From: Clostridia bacterium
GTDB lineage: Bacteria > Bacillota > Clostridia > Christensenellales > Aristaeellaceae
Length of the DNA stretch: 45,218 nucleotides
NCBI GenBank assembly: GCA_017431365.1
Contig: JAFRLF010000049.1
Coordinates: forward strand, 1-45,218
Direction of reading: 5' to 3'
Made by a program: the position numbers and the translations under genes. Positions 41,371 to 45,218 of this stretch are shown here, piece after piece. The notes under the pieces were generated by a model. The model had not been told where the DNA came from. It searched no databases and worked only from the letters and a program-made list of their open reading frames with translations. Numbering within the stretch: the stretch's first letter is position 1; each line of letters opens with the position of its first letter.

Positions 41371-42267
41371 ATGAGCGAAAACAGTCCGTTTATCCCCGAA
41401 TCGTTCGATTACTGCGCCCTGACGAACGACCTGCTGTTTCACATGGTCTTTTCCCAGAACATGAAGGCACTGCGGAGCCTGCTGAGCGCTCTGCTCGGCA
41501 TGCCTGAGTCTGACATTCAGTCAATCGACGTCCTCAACCCCATGCAGTACAACGCCTCGATCGACACGAAGGTCACTGTCCTGGATCTGAAGCTGCATCT
41601 CAACGCCGACGAGTTCATCCTCATTGAGCTGCAGGTGCGCAGGTTCGAGCACTGGACAAACCGAACCATGGTTTACGCGTGTCGGCAGATCGACGAGCAG
41701 TCCAGAGGATCGCAATTCCAGTACGACAGTCTTCAGCCTGTTATCCAGATCGCCATTATGGATCACACGCTGTTCCCGGATCATAAGAGATTCTATGCAA
41801 AATATCAGCTGCGAGACGACGAAGGGTACAGGTATTCGGACAAGCTGTCGTTCTACGTCCTGGATCTGACGGCAACGAGCGCCGCCACCGCGGAGGAGCG
41901 CACGCAGGGGCTCGTCGAATGGGCGCGCGCGTTCACGGCACAGAATTGGGAAGAAGTACAGAGCATCGAAAACGCCGGTGTTAGGGAGGCGACAAAGACG
42001 ATGGAAGTCATTATGAGCAAACCCTCGGAGCGCCAGCTTCTATGGGACCGCCGGATGGCGCAGCTTGACTACGAAAGCCAGATGTCCTCGGCGAGAAAAC
42101 AGGGATTGGCGGAAGGACGCGCGGAAGGGCGCGCGGAAGGACGCGCGGAAACCATTGAAGAAATTGTAAAGAATTTGATGAACTCGCTCGGTCTGACAAA
42201 GGAACAGGCTATGACTGCGCTTAAGCTGTCGTCAGACGACAGAAAGATATTGTCAGATCGCCTCTGA
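41371..42267 (+). CDS. Rpn-family nuclease / putative transposase, copy B of a near-identical pair
   Basis: A 298-residue protein nearly identical to the product of 37177-38118 over the nuclease-like domain (same DLLFHMVFSQNMKALRSLLS and VLDLKLHLNADEFILIELQV). It differs at both ends: a shorter N-terminus (MSENSPFIPESF), three rather than five AEGR repeats, and a changed C-terminal tail (IEEIVKNLMNSLGLTKEQAM). The start is the ATG after GAGGT; an ATG four codons upstream overlaps that site. It has its own promoter and is bracketed by two hairpins with the same stem, so it is a self-contained unit. Confidence 0.88.
   Translation: MSENSPFIPESFDYCALTNDLLFHMVFSQNMKALRSLLSALLGMPESDIQSIDVLNPMQYNASIDTKVTVLDLKLHLNADEFILIELQVRRFEHWTNRTMVYACRQIDEQSRGSQFQYDSLQPVIQIAIMDHTLFPDHKRFYAKYQLRDDEGYRYSDKLSFYVLDLTATSAATAEERTQGLVEWARAFTAQNWEEVQSIENAGVREATKTMEVIMSKPSERQLLWDRRMAQLDYESQMSSARKQGLAEGRAEGRAEGRAETIEEIVKNLMNSLGLTKEQAMTALKLSSDDRKILSDRL
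41404..42144. repeat. Duplicated Rpn segment, copy B
   Basis: Second copy of 37231-37971. The similarity ends inside the AEGR tandem repeats. Confidence 0.92.
42109..42144 (+). repeat. Three 12-base tandem repeats in the Rpn gene (copy B)
   Basis: Three units of the GCGGAAGGACGC type, in frame, encoding AEGR. Confidence 0.93.
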
Positions 42268-42293
42268 TCAGGCACATAATTCTTATACGTCAC

Positions 42294-42323
42294 GCGCAGA
42301 ACCGACCACCCACGGTTCTGCGC
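42294..42323 (+). terminator. Hairpin after the third Rpn gene
   Basis: GCGCAGAACCG (42294-42304) pairs with CGGTTCTGCGC (42313-42323), followed by TTCATT. The stem is the same sequence as that of the hairpin at 41242. Confidence 0.8.
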
Positions 42324-42357
42324 TTCATTATATTCATGTCAAGATTTCGCGCCCCGG

Positions 42358-42386
42358 GTGACGCGCTTCGCGTCATGTGGTATAAT
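42358..42386 (+). promoter_or_regulatory. Promoter of uvrB
   Basis: GTGACG, 17 bases, TATAAT. A GACGCG-CTTC-type palindrome lies in the spacer. No CGAAC-N4-GTTCG LexA box was found nearby. Confidence 0.65.
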
Positions 42387-42423
42387 TTAGGATAGAGTAA
42401 TATGCGCGGAGGAAACCTTCTTC

Positions 42424-44457
42424 ATGTACGAGCTGAGCTCAAACTATCAGCCTACGGGCGACCAACCGCAGGCCATCGAAAAGCTGACCCAGGGTCTCCG
42501 GAACGGCTACGCCAATCAGGTGCTCCTGGGCGTGACCGGTTCGGGCAAAACCTTTACCATGGCCAACATCATTAAAAACGCGCAGCGCCCCGCGCTGATC
42601 ATCGCCCACAACAAGACTCTGGCCGCGCAACTCGCGGGCGAGTTTCGCGAGTTTTTCCCCGACAGCGCGGTGGGCTACTCCGTCAGCTATTATGATTATT
42701 ATCAGCCGGAGGCGTATATCCCCTCCACGGACACGTTCATCGAAAAGGATGCTCAGATCAACGATGAGATCGACCGCATGCGCCACAGCGCGACGGCCTG
42801 GCTCAGCGAGCGGCGCGACGTGATCATCGTCGCCTCCGTAAGCTGCATATACGGCCTGGGCGACCCCAGCGAATATGAGGGTCTGTCCATATCCCTGCGC
42901 GAGGGACAGCAGATCTCCCATGACGACCTGCTGCGGCAGCTTGTCGACATCCAGTATGACCGCAATGACTTTGAGCTCAAGCGCTCCACCTTCCGCGTTC
43001 GGGGCGACGTCGTCGAGATCATGCCGCCCAACTCCGACACCACCGCCGTGCGTGTCGAGTTCTTCGGCGACGAGATCGAGCGCATCTCGGAGGTGGACGC
43101 CCTGACCGGCGTCGTCAAGCGATACCTCAACCACATGATGATCTTCCCCGCGTCGCATTACGCCACATCGCGCGACAAACTGGAGCGGTGCCTCGAGCGC
43201 ATCGAGGCGGACCTCGAGGTGCAGCTCAAGGAATTCCGCGACAACGACCGCCTGCTCGAAGCCCAGCGCCTCGAACAGCGCACCCACTACGACATCGAGA
43301 TGATGCGTGAAATCGGCTACTGCTCGGGCATAGAGAACTATTCCCGCTACTTCGACGGCCGCGAGCCGGGCGAAGCGCCCTTTACCCTCATGGACTACTT
43401 CCCCGACGACTTCCTCGTCTTTATCGACGAGGCACACGTCACCGTACCCCAGATCCGCGCCATGTACAACGGCGACTATGCCCGCAAGCGTTCTCTCGTC
43501 GAGTACGGGTTCCGCCTGCCGTCCGCCTACGACAACAGGCCCCTGCGCTTTCACGAATTTGAGGAGCGAGTCGGCCAGGTCATCTATGTGTCGGCGACCC
43601 CGGGACCCTATGAGATGAGCCGGGCGGATCAGGTCGTCGAGCAGATCATACGCCCGACGGGGCTCATCGATCCGGAGATCATCCTTAGGCCCGCGAGTGG
43701 ACAGGTCGACGACCTGCTCGGCGAGATCAGAAAGGTCGCGAAATCCGGACAGCGCGTCCTCGTCACCACGCTGACGAAAAAAATGGCTGAGAGCCTGACA
43801 GGTTACCTGCGCGAGATGGACGTCCGCGTGGAATACATGCACTCCGACGTCGAAACGCTGGAGAGGGTGCGCCTGCTGCGCAGCCTGAGACTGGGCGAGT
43901 TCGACGTGCTGGTGGGCATAAACCTTCTCAGAGAGGGGCTCGACCTTCCCGAAGTCGCGCTGGTGGCCATTCTTGACGCCGACAAGGAGGGCTTTTTGCG
44001 CTCGGAGACGTCTCTTATACAGACAATCGGCCGCGCGGCGCGCAACGTCAACGGCAAGGTCATCATGTATGCCGACGAGATCACCGATTCCATGGATCGG
44101 GCCATCCGCGAAACCAACCGACGGCGTGAAATCCAGCAGGCCTATAACGAGGAACACGGCATCGAGCCGAAGTCCGTGTCCACTGCGGTGCGCGAGCTGC
44201 TGGCCGTATCAAGGCCCGCCGCCGAATCCGGTTCGAGGGCGGACGACAGCTTCATGGACGAGGCGGAACGCCTGACCACCATCGCCCGACTCGAGGAGAG
44301 CATGCTGGACGCCGCCGAACACCTCGACTTCGAAAAGGCCGCCAAACTGCGCGACCGCCTGCTTGCCCTGCGGGGCGAAGCCCCCATGGCGACGGCTGAG
44401 GCCTCCCGCAAGAAGCGCCGCACAAGAGAGAGCAGCACACACCGACATACGAGCTGA
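42424..44457 (+). CDS. uvrB: Excinuclease ABC subunit B
   Basis: A 677-residue cytosolic nucleotide-excision-repair helicase-like protein that verifies damage and recruits UvrC. The Walker A GVTGSGKT is at residues 36-43. The beta-hairpin region shows [20 protein letters not shown]. Helicase motifs [32 protein letters not shown] and [12 protein letters not shown] follow, and the UVR motif for UvrC contact is near the C-terminus ([17 protein letters not shown]). A basic tail closes the protein. GGAGG lies before the ATG. uvrA follows after 20 bases, so the two form an operon. Confidence 0.98.
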   Translation: MYELSSNYQPTGDQPQAIEKLTQGLRNGYANQVLLGVTGSGKTFTMANIIKNAQRPALIIAHNKTLAAQLAGEFREFFPDSAVGYSVSYYDYYQPEAYIPSTDTFIEKDAQINDEIDRMRHSATAWLSERRDVIIVASVSCIYGLGDPSEYEGLSISLREGQQISHDDLLRQLVDIQYDRNDFELKRSTFRVRGDVVEIMPPNSDTTAVRVEFFGDEIERISEVDALTGVVKRYLNHMMIFPASHYATSRDKLERCLERIEADLEVQLKEFRDNDRLLEAQRLEQRTHYDIEMMREIGYCSGIENYSRYFDGREPGEAPFTLMDYFPDDFLVFIDEAHVTVPQIRAMYNGDYARKRSLVEYGFRLPSAYDNRPLRFHEFEERVGQVIYVSATPGPYEMSRADQVVEQIIRPTGLIDPEIILRPASGQVDDLLGEIRKVAKSGQRVLVTTLTKKMAESLTGYLREMDVRVEYMHSDVETLERVRLLRSLRLGEFDVLVGINLLREGLDLPEVALVAILDADKEGFLRSETSLIQTIGRAARNVNGKVIMYADEITDSMDRAIRETNRRREIQQAYNEEHGIEPKSVSTAVRELLAVSRPAAESGSRADDSFMDEAERLTTIARLEESMLDAAEHLDFEKAAKLRDRLLALRGEAPMATAEASRKKRRTRESSTHRHTS

Positions 44458-44477
44458 CGTCAGCGAGGTATATTATT

Positions 44478-45218
44478 TTGGATATCGATAAAATCATCGT
44501 CAGAGGCGCGCGCGTCAACAATCTGAAAAACATCACCGTCGAACTGCCCCGGAATAAACTCATCGTCATGACAGGCCTCTCCGGCTCGGGCAAGAGTTCG
44601 CTGGCCTTCGACACGCTGTACGCCGAAGGACAGCGCCGCTACGTCGAGTCCCTCTCCGCCTACGCCCGGCAGTTCCTCGGACAGATGGACAAACCGGACG
44701 TCGACGCCATCGAGGGCCTCAGCCCGGCCATTTCCATCGACCAGAAAACCACCTCCCACAACCCCCGGTCGACCGTCGGCACCGTGACGGAGATCCACGA
44801 CTACCTGCGCCTGCTCTATGCCCGCGCGGGTATTCCGCACTGCCCTCAGTGCGGCCGGGAAATCACCCAGCAGACGGTGGATCAGATCATCGACCAGGTC
44901 ATGAAACTGGAGGAGCGGACCCGCGTACAGGTGCTCGCGCCTCTGGTGCGCGGCCGCAAGGGCGAATACGTCAGACAGATCGACGACCTGGGACGGCAGG
45001 GCTTCGTCCGTGTCCGGATCGACGGCGCGATCTATGAAATCGGGGAAAGGCCCGAACTGGATAAAAACAAGAAGCACTGGATTGAGGTCGTAGTCGACCG
45101 CCTGGTCATCCGCGACGGCATCCAGCAGCGCCTGGCCGACGCCATCGAGACCAGCATGCGCCTCTCCGGCGGTCTGGTGCTTATGTCTGTCGTCGACGGC
45201 GAGGACACGCTCTATTCC
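44478..45218 (+). CDS. uvrA: Excinuclease ABC subunit A, 3'-truncated by the window edge
   Basis: First 247 codons of the damage-recognition ATPase. The N-terminus reads [20 protein letters not shown], with Walker A GLSGSGKS at residues 33-40 and the signature [20 protein letters not shown] next. [20 protein letters not shown] precedes the first zinc-binding CPQCG. The start is a TTG about ten bases after GAGGT; no ATG lies near. The frame stays open to the end of the window. Confidence 0.96.
   Translation, partial: MDIDKIIVRGARVNNLKNITVELPRNKLIVMTGLSGSGKSSLAFDTLYAEGQRRYVESLSAYARQFLGQMDKPDVDAIEGLSPAISIDQKTTSHNPRSTVGTVTEIHDYLRLLYARAGIPHCPQCGREITQQTVDQIIDQVMKLEERTRVQVLAPLVRGRKGEYVRQIDDLGRQGFVRVRIDGAIYEIGERPELDKNKKHWIEVVVDRLVIRDGIQQRLADAIETSMRLSGGLVLMSVVDGEDTLYS

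Noticed and set aside
42280-42423. LexA/SOS box before uvrB
   Set aside because: The hairpin contains GAACCG and CGGTTC, but the arrangement is that of a terminator stem and not CGAAC-N4-GTTCG.
42439-44157. 572-codon open frame antisense to uvrB
   Set aside because: uvrB is certain on the plus strand; the antisense frame is a codon-bias shadow.

Overview
The window looks like the chromosome of a gut-type, fermentative Bacillota (class Clostridia), probably from a host-associated community. This is inferred from an S-box (SAM-I) riboswitch in front of metK, a PurR-type purine repressor next to pth, YesM/YesN two-component genes beside sugar ABC transporters, strong AGGAGG ribosome sites, BspA-like leucine-rich-repeat surface proteins and several Rpn-family nuclease paralogues. 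The DNA is mostly GC-rich. Three stretches are visibly richer in A+T: 17.8-19.9 kb, 30.2-32.5 kb and 38.1-41.3 kb. I did not identify a species.

Layout. 1-1458: 3' part of aspS. 1564-8471 (minus): a sugar-uptake operon read as yesN-like regulator, yesM-like kinase, solute-binding protein, two permeases and a uroporphyrinogen-decarboxylase-like protein. It is divergent from a GH127 beta-L-arabinofuranosidase-type enzyme (8645-10429), with both promoters in the shared gap. 10695-12002: an ECF sigma factor with a long C-terminal domain, preceded by an ECF-type promoter. 12076-15552 (minus): a TetR regulator, pth and purR, then metK under its own promoter, SAM riboswitch and terminator. 16071-17576 (minus): a MATE exporter. 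17869-19894: a regulator that pairs a LacI-like sensor with a C-terminal LuxR-like helix-turn-helix, followed by a DMT-family transporter. 20008-25621 (minus): an lplBC-type ABC transporter, its binding protein and a GHL6-type glycosidase-like protein.

25862-30103: an Rpn-family gene, then a very large GH106-like glycosidase. 30240-32363: a compact A+T-rich cassette of ECF sigma factor, DUF4367-like anti-sigma candidate and two small exported proteins that look like paralogues of each other. Near-identical 31-bp direct repeats bracket it. 32666-35368: a BspA-like LRR/Big2 exported protein. 35444-36871 (minus): an MFS transporter. 37177-42267: two near-identical Rpn genes flanking a second LRR/Ig-like exported protein and the wreck of a related gene. 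42424-end: uvrB and the start of uvrA.

Functionally the window mixes housekeeping genes (aspS, metK, pth, purR, uvrBA) with plant-glycan use (GH127, GH106-like, GHL6, two CUT1-type ABC importers) and a set of exported adhesin-like and signalling modules. The best candidates for something undescribed are the sigma/anti-sigma/twin-exported-protein cassette at 30.2-32.4 kb and the repeated extracellular module shared by the LRR protein at 38.3-40.6 kb and the broken gene after it.
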